Positions 15,449-26,774 of a stretch of DNA of 40,618 nt are shown piece by piece (position 1 is the stretch's first letter; every line of letters starts with the position of its first letter). Source of the stretch: Candidatus Methylomirabilis sp. (GTDB lineage Bacteria > Methylomirabilota > Methylomirabilia > Methylomirabilales > Methylomirabilaceae); contig NSJM01000022.1 in NCBI GenBank assembly GCA_002634395.1, forward strand, positions 1-40,618. The letters run 5' to 3'. A program made the translations under genes and the position numbers. Under the pieces are notes generated by a model that was given only the letters and a program-made list of their open reading frames with translations, did no database searches and had not been told where the DNA came from.

Positions 15449-17005
15449 CTAGGCCTGCACGAGAAAGTTTCGCATCATGTCCAGGTCTTCATGTTCGAGA
15501 TTATGGCAGTGATACAGAAAGAGTCCCGTGTAATGGTCAAAGCGCTTGAGGATGGTGACTTTTTCCCCCGGCATGACCAGTACCGTATCCTTCCACCCGT
15601 TGTCCACAAACCCTTGACTGACCGTGGCGTACTGTCGCTCAAATCCCTGGGCCATCTCGCGATTGAGCACCTGAAACTGCTGCCCGTGGATGTGCATCGG
15701 ATGGGCCATCATCATCCCGCGGGCACGATAGTCCCGATTCACAAATTCCAGGAGTTGCAAGGTATTCAGTGGGATGATCTCATCCCTGGTAACCCGAGTC
15801 ATTTCAAATGAGCGACCGTTCAGTTGTGGCGCCATACCCCTCATCGACAGGTGGATAGACCGTGGCGTCTTAGCATTCGTAGCGTCTTGCGGCCGGTATC
15901 GCTGAATCTGCGATAAACGTCGCGGAAGGACGCGCTGATCAGCTTCTTCTCGAGCAATGCGGATCACCATGATGGGATACTCACCACCGTGCGGCAGAGC
16001 GGCACCCATGCCGCCACCCATACCCATCATGGGCATCACACCAGAAAAGGGGCTGCTGCGCAGCGTGATTTCGTCACCGAGCTTTCGGCCGCGGAAGTCC
16101 GCCCAAAGGTCTACTCGTTCACCGGGTGCCAGCATCACATAGTTGCGGACCTCCGGACTCTCCAGCAGTCCCCCATCGGTGCCGATCACGGTCAGCGGAC
16201 TGCCGTCACTCCAGGTCAACTTGTAGATGCGGGAATTCGATCCGTTGAGAATTCGAAGACGGTAGACTCGAGTAGCCAGCGGGAAGACAAAATCTAATTT
16301 GCCGTTAACCAGTATTCGATCGCCCAGGAACCCTCTCCACCGATCATGCCTATGCGCGATATAGCGCAACTGGTTCTGAGCATCAAAACTGCGATCCTGA
16401 ATAATCACTGGAATGTCGTGCTCATCGCGCGGCAGATCCAGCGACTGCTCCTCGGCATCCGTCACAAGGATCAAACCCGCCAGACCAAAGTAGGCCTGCT
16501 CCGCCGTCCGTTTGTCGGTGTGCGGGTGAAACCAATAGGTGCCGGCGCGATTCATGACAGTAAATTCGTACGCAGAGGTCTGACCGCTGTCTATCTGATG
16601 CCGGGGGTGGCCGTCCGCCTTCTCAGGTACATGCATACCATGCTGATGGATCACGCACGATTCCGGTAACTTGTTGTGGAAGCGGACGCGAACCTTTTGC
16701 CCCTGGCGTAACCGTAGGATTGGGCCAAGATAGCTGTCCGGGATAGCCGTCACAGTGCCTGGAGGCCCCTTGACCAACTCCCCGGAAAACATCCACACCT
16801 TCGTCGACCGGCCAGGGAGGATCGAAACCTCCGCCGGCCGGGCCGTCATCCCGATCTCGACATCCGGTTCCGACTGTCCAGGGCGATCCTGAAGATTCTG
16901 TTCGTCCGCCGCAAACAAGCGTTCTGGTGCCACTGCGGCAGCGACTACACTGAGACCTATGCTTCGCAAAAACGTCCTGCGTGAAAGATCGGCCGCATCA
17001 CTCAT
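15449..17005 (-). CDS. Tat-exported multicopper oxidase (CueO/CotA-like)
   Basis: ATG 17005 lies eight bases after GGAGGTG; 518 residues. The N-terminus has a Tat signal (SRRTFLRSIGLSVVAAAVA). All four copper-binding motifs are intact: HQHGMHV (about 120), WFHPHTD (about 160), HPMHIHGQQF and the C-terminal YHCHNLEHEDLDM with the type 1 Cys, His and axial Met. A Met-rich loop MPMMGMGGGMG near residue 330 resembles that of cuprous oxidases such as CueO, so copper(I) oxidation or copper tolerance is likely. A laccase-type role on phenols is the alternative. The protein would fold in the cytoplasm and act in the periplasm. Confidence 0.9.
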   Translation of the reverse strand: MSDAADLSRRTFLRSIGLSVVAAAVAPERLFAADEQNLQDRPGQSEPDVEIGMTARPAEVSILPGRSTKVWMFSGELVKGPPGTVTAIPDSYLGPILRLRQGQKVRVRFHNKLPESCVIHQHGMHVPEKADGHPRHQIDSGQTSAYEFTVMNRAGTYWFHPHTDKRTAEQAYFGLAGLILVTDAEEQSLDLPRDEHDIPVIIQDRSFDAQNQLRYIAHRHDRWRGFLGDRILVNGKLDFVFPLATRVYRLRILNGSNSRIYKLTWSDGSPLTVIGTDGGLLESPEVRNYVMLAPGERVDLWADFRGRKLGDEITLRSSPFSGVMPMMGMGGGMGAALPHGGEYPIMVIRIAREEADQRVLPRRLSQIQRYRPQDATNAKTPRSIHLSMRGMAPQLNGRSFEMTRVTRDEIIPLNTLQLLEFVNRDYRARGMMMAHPMHIHGQQFQVLNREMAQGFERQYATVSQGFVDNGWKDTVLVMPGEKVTILKRFDHYTGLFLYHCHNLEHEDLDMMRNFLVQA

Positions 17006-17019
17006 GAGAAGCACACCTC

Positions 17020-17778
17020 CTACGCTGTGCGTATCGTAAACGGCTGGTAACTCACTTCAAGCAAACAAAGACCATGCGGAGAGATGGTTTTTGATGCATG
17101 GTTACGATCTCTACTCTCAAGTATTACTTTCAGTATTTCAGGTCCAAATCTTCCTCGCCCAACGTCCAGTAAGGTTCCCATAATGATTCGAATCATGTGG
17201 CGGAGAAATCCGTCCCCCACAATCTCAAAAGAAAAATGATCTCCATCCTCTTGAAATTCAGCTTTCAATATCGTTCTGATAGAGGATTCTGCGGAACTGT
17301 GAGCCGCTTGAAAGGCACTGAAATCGTGAGTGCCGATCAGCATTCTCGCGGCATCAGCCATAGCATCTCTCTTCAGGGGGTAAGGGACAAATAAGGTGGA
17401 TCGCCGATCGAGAGCGGAGGGGTATGAGCGTGTGAGGAGGGTATACCGATACCGCTTCCACTTGGCGCATCGCTGAGCGTGAAAGTCGCTGTCCATCTCC
17501 TCCGCCGCTGTCACGACGATATCTGGCGGCAGTACGCTGGTCAGGGCGCGACGGAGGGTATCTGGTGGATGGCTGAACGGAGCGCGGAGACTGGCGACCT
17601 GGCCGAGTGCATGGACACCGGCATCGGTTCGACCTGCCCCCATGACATGGATACGCTCCCCGACAATACGCGCGACCGCTTCCTCCAGCGTTCCTTGAAT
17701 GGTCGTCATTCCTGGCTGGACTTGCCAGCCATGATAGTCGGTCCCGTCGTATTCGATCGTCAATTTAAAGGTCGGCAT
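17020..17778 (-). CDS. truA: tRNA pseudouridine(38-40) synthase TruA
   Basis: The product shows FKLTIEYDGTDYHGWQVQPG, the catalytic motif GAGRTDAGVHALGQVAS with the essential Asp, and the closing DGFLRHMIRIIMGTLLDVGRG. It converts uridines 38-40 in tRNA anticodon arms to pseudouridine. Start at ATG 17778 gives MPTFKLTIEYDG, the normal family N-terminus, though no ribosome site is evident; GTG 17808 is an in-frame alternative. Length (252 residues) is normal. It ends 14 bases before the oxidase gene. Confidence 0.93.
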   Translation of the reverse strand: MPTFKLTIEYDGTDYHGWQVQPGMTTIQGTLEEAVARIVGERIHVMGAGRTDAGVHALGQVASLRAPFSHPPDTLRRALTSVLPPDIVVTAAEEMDSDFHAQRCAKWKRYRYTLLTRSYPSALDRRSTLFVPYPLKRDAMADAARMLIGTHDFSAFQAAHSSAESSIRTILKAEFQEDGDHFSFEIVGDGFLRHMIRIIMGTLLDVGRGRFGPEILKVILESRDRNHASKTISPHGLCLLEVSYQPFTIRTA

Positions 17779-17828
17779 CACACGTTGAAAAGCCGTCAGG
17801 GATAACACGGAAGGCGTAAGGGGGTCGG

Positions 17829-17962
17829 CTTCTATTCTGGCCCGTCATTCCGCCTGCCTGTGCGTCTCCGCACGCAGACAAGTGCTTGACACGCCTGCCC
17901 CGTACCGGATAAGGGGGGAATCCAGTCGGGCCTTCTGGATATCGGCTTCCGCCGGTATGACG
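17829..17962. repeat. Long copy of CGTCATTCC...TATGACG interspersed repeat
   Basis: Between truA and asd, a segment runs from TTCTATTCTGGCCCGTCATT to GCCGGTATGACG. The outer ends CGTCAT (17843) and ATGACG (17962) are inverted repeats, and GGGAATCCAGTCGGGCCTTC lies inside. A shorter relative is at 5311-5362. It fits a hairpin-forming dispersed intergenic repeat, possibly with a nested insertion (GCGTCTCCGCACGC palindrome). Confidence 0.6.
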
Positions 17963-18001
17963 AACTTGCGGCAAGCCGAGGGGCATGAGCCCACAGTCGA
18001 T

Positions 18002-19024
18002 TCAAAGATAACGATCTACTAACAGCTCAGCGATCTGAATGGCGTTCAGGGCCGCCCCCTTTCGAAGCTGGTCTCCCACCACCCAGAGGTTCAGGGCATG
18101 ATCGTTCGTCAGATCTTCCCTGATCCTGCCAACAAAGCAGTCGTCCTTGCCGGCCGCGAGGATCGGCATCGGGTAGCGGCCCGCTTTCGGCTCATCAAGC
18201 ACGACAAGTCCCGGCATCTTCGAGAGCAACTCCCTCGCCTTGTCTGCCCCGATCTTTTGCTCCGTCTCGACGTTCATGGAGACCGAATGGGCCGTAAAGA
18301 CGGGGACACGCACGGTCGTAGGCGAGACCCCGATTGAATCGTCTCCCAGGATCTTCCGTGTCTCGAAGACTAACTTCAACTCCTCTTTCGTGTAGCCGTT
18401 CGGCTGGAACGTATCGATGTGAGGAATGACGTTGAAAGCGATCTGCTGAGGGAAGGCCCTGATCTCGATCGGCCCGCCGCTGGCCCAGGCCAAGGTCTGT
18501 TGTCTCAACTCCTCGATCCCCTTTGCCCCTGCGCCGGAGACCGCCTGGTAGCTCGATGCGATAACGCGCCTGACCCGGCCATAGTCGTGTAGCGGCTTCA
18601 GCGGCATGAGCATGACGATCGTCGTGCAGTTGGGATTCGCGATGATGCCACGGGCCTGATACCCGGCAATCGCATCCGGGTTGATCTCCGGGACGACGAG
18701 CGGGACATCGGCCTGCATCCGGAACGCGGAGCTGTTATCGATGACGACAGCACCGGCTTTCACGGCCGCCGGTGCAAACTCGTGACTGCGGGTCGCGCCG
18801 GCCGAAAAAAGCGCGATCTCGATCCCCTGGAACGAACCCTCGTCCAGCCGCTCAACCTTGATCTCCTCTCCCATGAACGTCAGGCTCTTCCCGGTTGAGC
18901 GATCGGAGGCCAGGAGCCTCAGGTGTCGGACAGGAAAATGGCGCTCTTCGAGCAGTCGAAGCATCGTCTCTCCGACCGCGCCCGTGGCCCCGGCGACTGC
19001 CACCGTGTATGTTCTATTCGTCAT
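18002..19024 (-). CDS. asd: Aspartate-semialdehyde dehydrogenase
   Basis: The 340-residue enzyme begins VAVAGATGAVGETMLRLLEE, the NADP-binding glycine motif, and has the catalytic cysteine C133 in ANPNCTTI. SSYQAVSGAGAKGIEEL is the family signature and the C-terminal DDCFVGRIREDL is also typical. It reduces aspartyl phosphate to aspartate semialdehyde for lysine, threonine, methionine and diaminopimelate. It lies 15 bases after leuA on the same strand, so the two are likely co-transcribed. Confidence 0.95.
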   Translation of the reverse strand: MTNRTYTVAVAGATGAVGETMLRLLEERHFPVRHLRLLASDRSTGKSLTFMGEEIKVERLDEGSFQGIEIALFSAGATRSHEFAPAAVKAGAVVIDNSSAFRMQADVPLVVPEINPDAIAGYQARGIIANPNCTTIVMLMPLKPLHDYGRVRRVIASSYQAVSGAGAKGIEELRQQTLAWASGGPIEIRAFPQQIAFNVIPHIDTFQPNGYTKEELKLVFETRKILGDDSIGVSPTTVRVPVFTAHSVSMNVETEQKIGADKARELLSKMPGLVVLDEPKAGRYPMPILAAGKDDCFVGRIREDLTNDHALNLWVVGDQLRKGAALNAIQIAELLVDRYL

Positions 19025-19039
19025 GCTACGTCCTCGCGG

Positions 19040-20587
19040 TCACAGTCCCTTCGGCGCGGCGCTGTCCCTGGGCGGACGCTCGGCGCCAACGATCTTATTA
19101 ATCGCGTTTAAGTAGGCTCTGACGCTGGCCTCGATAACATCTGTGGAGCTTCCTTTGCCGATGACGGTATGGCCGTTGACCTCCAGCTTCAGGACCACCT
19201 CGCCCAATGCGTCCTTCCCGCCGGTGATGGCCCTGATCGAATAGTCAGCCAGTCGCCCCTGAACCCTCGTAATCTGGTCGATTGCCTTGTAGGCCGCGTC
19301 CACCGGACCATCGCCCCATCCTGATTCCTGAAAGACCTCATTGTCGCGTGTAAGCCGCACCGTGGCAGTGGGGATGAGGTTCGTGCCGCTGGTAAACTGC
19401 AGATGATCGAGGGCGTAAGTCTCGCCGGCGGCCAGAGCCTCTTCCTCGACGATGGCCAGCAGGTCGTCGTCGAACACCTCTTTCTTCTTGTCGGCCACGA
19501 TCTTGAACCGCACAAATGCCCTGTTGACGGCATCTTCAGACAACATCACGCCGAGCTCTTCCAGCCGTTTTTTGAAGGCGTGTCGCCCGGAGTGCTTACC
19601 AAGCACCAGTCGGCTTTGAGGAACCCCGACCGATTCCGGGGTCATAATCTCATAGGTCAGCGGCTTCTGCAGCATGCCGTGTTGGTGTACGCCGGCCTCG
19701 TGCGCGAAGGCGTTGGCGCCGACGATGGCCTTGTTCGGCTGGACGGGGATCCCGATAATGCTGGTCAGGAGCTTGCTGGACCGGTAGATCTCTTCCGTGT
19801 TGATACCGGTTTCGAAGTCGAACAGGTCTTTTCGCGTCCGCAGCGCCATCACGATCTCTTCGAGCGAGGCGTTTCCGGCGCGCTCACCGATCCCGTTAAT
19901 GGTGCATTCAACCTGTCCTGCTCCGTTTCGCACGGCCTCCAGCGAGTTCGCCACCGCCAACCCAAGGTCGTTATGACAGTGGCAACTGATCACCGCCTTA
20001 TCGATGTTGGGTACCCGGTCGAACAGGTTCTTGATTCGGGCTCCAAACTCCCAGGGGACACCATAGCCGACCGTATCGGGAATATTGATCGTGGTGGCCC
20101 CTGCCTTGATCACCTCCTCAACAACCTTGCAGAGAAAATCCTGCTCGCTCCGATGGGCGTCCTCCGGCGAGAACTCGACATCGTCGGTATAGCGCCTGGC
20201 ATGCTTCACCGCCGCAATGGCGGCCTGCAGCACCTCTTCTTGAGTCGATTTCAGCTTGTACGTGATGTGAATCTCGGAGGTCGCGATGAAGATATGGATC
20301 CGTGAGCGATCAGCGTATTTCAACGCCTCCCAGGACCGATCAATGTCGATATCTCGAGTCCGACAGAGGCTGGCAATGATCGGTCCGCCCTTCACATTCT
20401 GGGCGATCGTCTTGATCGCTTCAAAGTCGTCTTCGGAGGCGATGGCGAAGCCGGCCTCGATTACGTCCACCTTCAGACGCGCCAGTTGCCTGGCCATCTC
20501 CAGCTTCTCCCGGGTATTCATGCTGCAGCCAGGCGCCTGCTCGCCATCCCTGAGCGTCGTGTCGAAGATCAGGATCCGTTTGCCCAT
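19040..20587 (-). CDS. leuA: 2-isopropylmalate synthase
   Basis: The 515-residue protein has the HMGL-like catalytic barrel beginning IFDTTLRDGEQAPGCSM, the metal-binding SCHCHNDLGLAVANSL, and the GIGERAGNASLEE motif. The C-terminal LeuA dimer and allosteric domain (from about residue 390) is complete, ending with VIGKGSSTDVIEASVRAYLN. It makes 2-isopropylmalate from 2-oxoisovalerate and acetyl-CoA, the first step to leucine, usually feedback-inhibited by leucine through that domain. Its start codon lies one base after the pssA stop, so it is coupled to lipid genes. Confidence 0.95.
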   Translation of the reverse strand: MGKRILIFDTTLRDGEQAPGCSMNTREKLEMARQLARLKVDVIEAGFAIASEDDFEAIKTIAQNVKGGPIIASLCRTRDIDIDRSWEALKYADRSRIHIFIATSEIHITYKLKSTQEEVLQAAIAAVKHARRYTDDVEFSPEDAHRSEQDFLCKVVEEVIKAGATTINIPDTVGYGVPWEFGARIKNLFDRVPNIDKAVISCHCHNDLGLAVANSLEAVRNGAGQVECTINGIGERAGNASLEEIVMALRTRKDLFDFETGINTEEIYRSSKLLTSIIGIPVQPNKAIVGANAFAHEAGVHQHGMLQKPLTYEIMTPESVGVPQSRLVLGKHSGRHAFKKRLEELGVMLSEDAVNRAFVRFKIVADKKKEVFDDDLLAIVEEEALAAGETYALDHLQFTSGTNLIPTATVRLTRDNEVFQESGWGDGPVDAAYKAIDQITRVQGRLADYSIRAITGGKDALGEVVLKLEVNGHTVIGKGSSTDVIEASVRAYLNAINKIVGAERPPRDSAAPKGL

Positions 20588-20588
20588 T

Positions 20589-21389
20589 CTATGGTCCGCC
20601 TTCCCCGCCGATCAGATGCTCTATCGGCTCTGCCACGTGTTTTCTTATCGGCGGAATCAAGCGAATGACGCCGGACAGTGCAAAGAGAGAGAAGAACAAA
20701 AATGCCACCAGGCTCGGCTCGGAAGCAATCACCAGAACCACAAGCGTCAGACCGATGAGGAGCGCGAAGGGCTGACGCTTCTTGATTTCGATTCCTTTGA
20801 GGCTGCGGTACCGCAGCCGACTGACCATCAAGAATGACAGAGCGTACACGATGATCACCATAAGCGCAGACATCACCCGCTCTGAGAGCAACTCATGCTG
20901 GAAGAGAACCAGCGAAGGAGAGTCCCGCATGAAGAGTACGAAAGAGGCGATCACCGCCGCCGCCGCCGGGATCGGGAGGCCGACAAAATAGCGCTTGTCG
21001 AGCGTCTGCGTCTGAACGTTGAAGCGCGCCAACCTGAAGGCGCCGCTCGAGACGAACAGCGCGGTTGGAATGATCGTTCCGAACAGCCATCCCATCTTGG
21101 TGTACGGTTTAATCGCCCACCCATAAGAGAGGATAGCGGGCGCGACGCCGAATGCGACCAGGTCCGCCAATGAATCAAGCTGCACGCCGAAGTCGCTCTG
21201 GGTATTGGTGAGGCGGGCGACGGCCCCGTCGAGGCCGTCCAGAATCAGCGCAACAAGAATTGCTGTGGCCGCACGGGTGTAATCGTCATTATGCACCGCG
21301 ACGATCGCATAGACCCCGCACAGCAAGCTGCTGATGGTCAGCAGGCTCGGTAAAAGGTAGACCCCACGTCGACGACGGCCCCTTCTCAT
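20589..21389 (-). CDS. pssA: CDP-diacylglycerol-serine O-phosphatidyltransferase
   Basis: The 266-residue integral membrane enzyme contains the full CDP-alcohol phosphotransferase motif DG-x2-AR-x8-G-x3-D-x3-D within LDGAVARLTNTQSDFGVQLD and following residues. Several hydrophobic segments surround it (LLTISSLLCGVYAIVAV, AVIASFVLFM, VIIVYALSFLMV, FALLIGLTLVVLVIA). It makes phosphatidylserine from CDP-diacylglycerol and serine. It overlaps the psd gene by four bases, so the two consecutive steps to phosphatidylethanolamine are encoded together. Confidence 0.93.
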   Translation of the reverse strand: MRRGRRRRGVYLLPSLLTISSLLCGVYAIVAVHNDDYTRAATAILVALILDGLDGAVARLTNTQSDFGVQLDSLADLVAFGVAPAILSYGWAIKPYTKMGWLFGTIIPTALFVSSGAFRLARFNVQTQTLDKRYFVGLPIPAAAAVIASFVLFMRDSPSLVLFQHELLSERVMSALMVIIVYALSFLMVSRLRYRSLKGIEIKKRQPFALLIGLTLVVLVIASEPSLVAFLFFSLFALSGVIRLIPPIRKHVAEPIEHLIGGEGGP

Positions 21390-22021
21390 CGGAGCGCTCC
21401 CATCACGCTGATTCCTCCTTTGACACGATCTCCGCGTTTTACAAAAAGCTCCGCCCGCGACGGAACAATCAGATCAACCCGCGATCCAAAGCGAATGAGT
21501 CCGATTCGCTCTCCGGCCTCAAGTTTCTGTCCGGGAACGACTCGACAGACGATGCGTCTTGCAATCAGGCCTGCGATCTGTTTCACTAATAGCTGACCTT
21601 CCGGCGCTTTCAGCATGATGAGGTTCTGCTCATTCGCTGTCGACGCCTCAGGCTGCCACGCGATCCGAAATGTCCCGGATTTGTACTCAACCTCTTCGAC
21701 TACCGCAGGAAACGGGGCTCGGTTGATATGCACATTGAAAATCGACAGAAAGATACTGATCTGTGTAGCCGGTTCTGGCAACTCATGGCCAAGATACGGA
21801 CCCACATGGACGACTGTCCCATCAGCCGGAGAGAGGATTAGCCCCTCGCCTTTCGGTATATCGCGTGACGGATCACGAAAAAACAACGCCACCGATACGG
21901 CCAAAATAAGAGCTGTAATGCCGCTCCCCTGCCACCCTGAAACCCATAGGATGACTGCCAGGGTCAGCGGTGCGAGGATAAACGGCCACCCTTCTCGCGC
22001 GATCGGTATCATCGCCAACAC
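21386..22021 (-). CDS. psd: Phosphatidylserine decarboxylase proenzyme (short form)
   Basis: The 211-residue protein has two N-terminal membrane segments, then ILSPADGTVVHVGPYLG, FLSIFNVHINRAPFPAVVEE (HxN and the conserved His) and the self-cleavage site RFGSRVDL, where the Ser becomes the pyruvoyl group. The cleavage motif is FGS rather than the LGST of long forms, normal for the short bacterial type. It decarboxylates phosphatidylserine to phosphatidylethanolamine. The frame opens at GTG 22021; ATG 22012 is an in-frame alternative, neither with a clear ribosome site. It is first in a psd-pssA-leuA-asd run. Confidence 0.92.
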   Translation of the reverse strand: MLAMIPIAREGWPFILAPLTLAVILWVSGWQGSGITALILAVSVALFFRDPSRDIPKGEGLILSPADGTVVHVGPYLGHELPEPATQISIFLSIFNVHINRAPFPAVVEEVEYKSGTFRIAWQPEASTANEQNLIMLKAPEGQLLVKQIAGLIARRIVCRVVPGQKLEAGERIGLIRFGSRVDLIVPSRAELFVKRGDRVKGGISVMGALR

Positions 22022-22187
22022 TGCTCACGGAAGGATATTTGCTCAGAACAAGCCATCAGCAACCTGCCGTCAGCTTCAGACAAAGCGGAAGACGTATCAG
22101 AAACGCTGCCAGTTGACCGCTGAAAGCTGATCGCTTGGCCGGTATTCTATTCTCGTCTACTGTAGCGCGGCAGCGTCTCATGTGATT

Positions 22188-22215
22188 TTGATCAGTAATT
22201 CTATTTACTTATACT
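22188..22215 (+). promoter_or_regulatory. Promoter-like sequence on the + strand with no gene behind it
   Basis: TTGATC at 22188-22193 and TATACT at 22210-22215 are separated by 16 bases in a locally AT-rich stretch. Transcription would run to the right, against alaS, where no + strand gene is present. This could express a small RNA or be chance in AT-rich DNA. Confidence 0.35.
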
Positions 22216-22304
22216 ATAGTTAGCGACAATCTGCAAGGAAAATGCGGGCCGGAATAAGACCACGTCATAGTTTCCTGTAAGGCATTGAAACACCGCCTAA
22301 CTAT
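22216..22304. repeat. Inverted repeat flanking 73 bases in the alaS-psd gap
   Basis: ATAGTTAG (22216-22223) and CTAACTAT (22297-22304) are a perfect 8-bp inverted pair. The enclosed segment has no ORF. The whole gap 22022-22354 lacks genes; both its flanks (22046-22135 and 22320-22352) carry short CAGC/GCTGA-rich motifs (GCTGAAAGCTGATCGCT, CTGATCGCTGATGG) that look like dispersed low-complexity repeats. Confidence 0.4.
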
Positions 22305-22354
22305 CGTTATTGCCTTGTCCTGCTGATCGCTGATGGTTGAGAGCTGTACGCTGA

Positions 22355-25015
<2,661 letters not shown>

Positions 25016-25026
25016 GATACGTTCCG

Positions 25027-25605
25027 CTACTCCTGCTGTTTCTCGTGAAGCAGTCGCCAAATAATGTCGTTTGAAAATCCTCTCCGTTGTAAAAATCGCG
25101 CTACCGGAAGCGTCCTGGATGGAGCCGGCAGACGCCCAGGTACCGAGAGTTTACTTGCTATGGCACGGCGGGCTATCGGCTCTTCTCCCTCCTCGTAGAC
25201 CTCCCCTAAGATTTCACGTACGAGCTGTTCTTCAATCCCCTTTGCATCGAGCTCTCTGCTTAGGCGATGCGGCCCCATCGGCTTTGTTCGGAGCCGGCCC
25301 GTGGTCCAGGCCGCCGCGAATCTCCGGTCGTTTAGGTACCCTTCTTCTTTCAGCCGATCGAGTGCGACCTGTGAATCAGCTCGCGTAAATCCCCTGGCCG
25401 CAAGCAGACGCGCAAGCTCGGCACACGTTCTATCCCGAACAGTCAGGAGGCGCACGCCCGCCTTGTACGCCGCCTCAGGGGACTTGGGCTTCAGCGAAGC
25501 TTTCGTTCGCGAAAGCCTCCCTGCCGTTCTACGATCCAGGGTTGATCCGCCGCGGTCTGGATCCCTCGAACCTTGAGGGCGAAATCGTTGGGATTGCTGC
25601 TCCAC
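25027..25605 (-). CDS. recX: RecX-family regulator of RecA
   Basis: The protein consists of three-helix repeats typical of RecX: AAYKAGVRLLTVRDRTCAEL, FTRADSQVALDRLKEEGYLN with DRRFAAAW, then LSRELDAKGIEEQLVREIL and a C-terminal VARFLQRRGFSNDIIWRLL. RecX binds RecA filaments and limits their growth. The start is uncertain: ATG 25605 would overlap pilT by 115 bases and add about 38 unusual residues, while no ATG, GTG or TTG lies at the expected position near 25490. It sits between pilT and alaS, with recA close by, matching the common recA-recX-alaS order with pilT inserted. Confidence 0.85.
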   Translation of the reverse strand: MEQQSQRFRPQGSRDPDRGGSTLDRRTAGRLSRTKASLKPKSPEAAYKAGVRLLTVRDRTCAELARLLAARGFTRADSQVALDRLKEEGYLNDRRFAAAWTTGRLRTKPMGPHRLSRELDAKGIEEQLVREILGEVYEEGEEPIARRAIASKLSVPGRLPAPSRTLPVARFLQRRGFSNDIIWRLLHEKQQE

Positions 25606-26630
25606 TGGAGCGCCTCCTCATAGCTTACCAAGCCACGCTGATACAGACTCATAAGCGACTGATCGAAGGTCTGCATCCCATACTCCGATGTCCCGGCCGC
25701 GATGACCTCCGGAATCTTTCTGGTCTTGTCGGCATCGGTGATGTACTCCCGAATGGTGGCGGTGACGACCATGACCTCAACCGCCGGCACGCGTCCTTTG
25801 CCGTCCGCCTGTGGAATCAAGCGCATCGAGATGACCCCCCGAAGTAGCGAGGCGAGTTGCAACCGGATCTGCTTCTGCTGGTAGGGCGGAAAGATCGCGA
25901 TGATGCGGTTGATCGTCTCGGTTGCATCGATGGTGTGCAGGGTGCTCAAAACCAGATGGCCCGTCTCGGCAGCCACGATAGCCGTGCTGATCGTGTCAAG
26001 GTCGCGCATCTCTCCCACCAGGATCACATCCGGATCCTGGCGAAGCGCGCTGCGCAGCGCATCGGCAAACGACTTGGTATCAATCCCGACTTCCCGCTGG
26101 TTGATCAGGCACCGATTGTCCCGGTGGAGGAATTCGATCGGGTCCTCGATGGTCACGATGTGACCGGTTGTATGGCTGTTGATATGACTGATCATCGCTG
26201 CCAGGGTTGTTGATTTCCCGCTTCCCGCGGTGCCGGTGACTAATACCATCCCCCTGGGTTCCATCGCCAGCTTTCCGATAATCGGCGGAAGATTGAGTTC
26301 CTCAATGGTCTGGACCGTAAGCGGGATGGCCCGAAAGGCGACTCCCACCATTCCGCGCTGCTGAAAAAGGTTGGTTCGAAATCTTCCCAACCCGGCAACG
26401 TCGTAGCTGACGTCCAGTTCCCGACGTTGCGCAAACTGCTGTCGCTGCGACTCCGTTGCGACAAGGCAGATCGTCGCTTCGAGGTCAGCCCGGGTGAGGC
26501 CAGGTTGGTCCTGCACTGGAACGAGTTGGTGATCGATTCGGAGAGCGGGCGGGGCGCCGACTTTCAGGTGGAGGTCCGAGGCGCGTCGCTCAATGGCCAG
26601 TCGCAGCAGCCCATCAAGGTCGAAAGGCAT
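25491..26630 (-). CDS. pilT: Type IV pilus retraction ATPase PilT
   Basis: The 379-residue ATPase has Walker A GTAGSGKST, Asp box IVTIEDPIEFLH, Walker B DPDVILVGEMRDLDT and His box ETGHLVLSTLHT, all as in PilT/PilU. The N-terminal RASDLHLKVGAPPALRID is typical. It works as a hexamer at the pilus base to depolymerise pilin. The C-terminus extends about 20 residues past the usual end (ADQPWIVERQGGFRERKLR), and PilU-like features cannot be excluded. No other pilus genes lie in the window. Confidence 0.92.
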   Translation of the reverse strand: MPFDLDGLLRLAIERRASDLHLKVGAPPALRIDHQLVPVQDQPGLTRADLEATICLVATESQRQQFAQRRELDVSYDVAGLGRFRTNLFQQRGMVGVAFRAIPLTVQTIEELNLPPIIGKLAMEPRGMVLVTGTAGSGKSTTLAAMISHINSHTTGHIVTIEDPIEFLHRDNRCLINQREVGIDTKSFADALRSALRQDPDVILVGEMRDLDTISTAIVAAETGHLVLSTLHTIDATETINRIIAIFPPYQQKQIRLQLASLLRGVISMRLIPQADGKGRVPAVEVMVVTATIREYITDADKTRKIPEVIAAGTSEYGMQTFDQSLMSLYQRGLVSYEEALQWSSNPNDFALKVRGIQTAADQPWIVERQGGFRERKLR

Positions 26631-26669
26631 CGCTGTAGATATCCCTCTCTTTGTCGCTACTCAGGTGTT

Positions 26670-26760
26670 TAGACTGAAGACTGAAGGCTATACCGTATCT
26701 CGCAAGGTACAAATCAAGCCATTGACAATCTTCTCGGTTCCTGCCTCAGACTTCAGTCTA
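26670..26760. repeat. Inverted repeat between pilT and recA
   Basis: TAGACTGAAG (26670-26679) pairs perfectly with CTTCAGTCTA (26751-26760); with one mismatch the pairing continues by four bases inward. It lies 14 bases beyond the recA stop and upstream of pilT, and could end recA transcription or be a small mobile relic. No T-run supports a classic terminator. Confidence 0.45.
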
Positions 26761-26774
26761 TCTGCCCTGCGATG

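Noticed and set aside
19403-20305. 300-codon + strand frame opposite leuA
   Set aside because: LeuA motifs on the - strand are complete; the opposite frame shows no family features.
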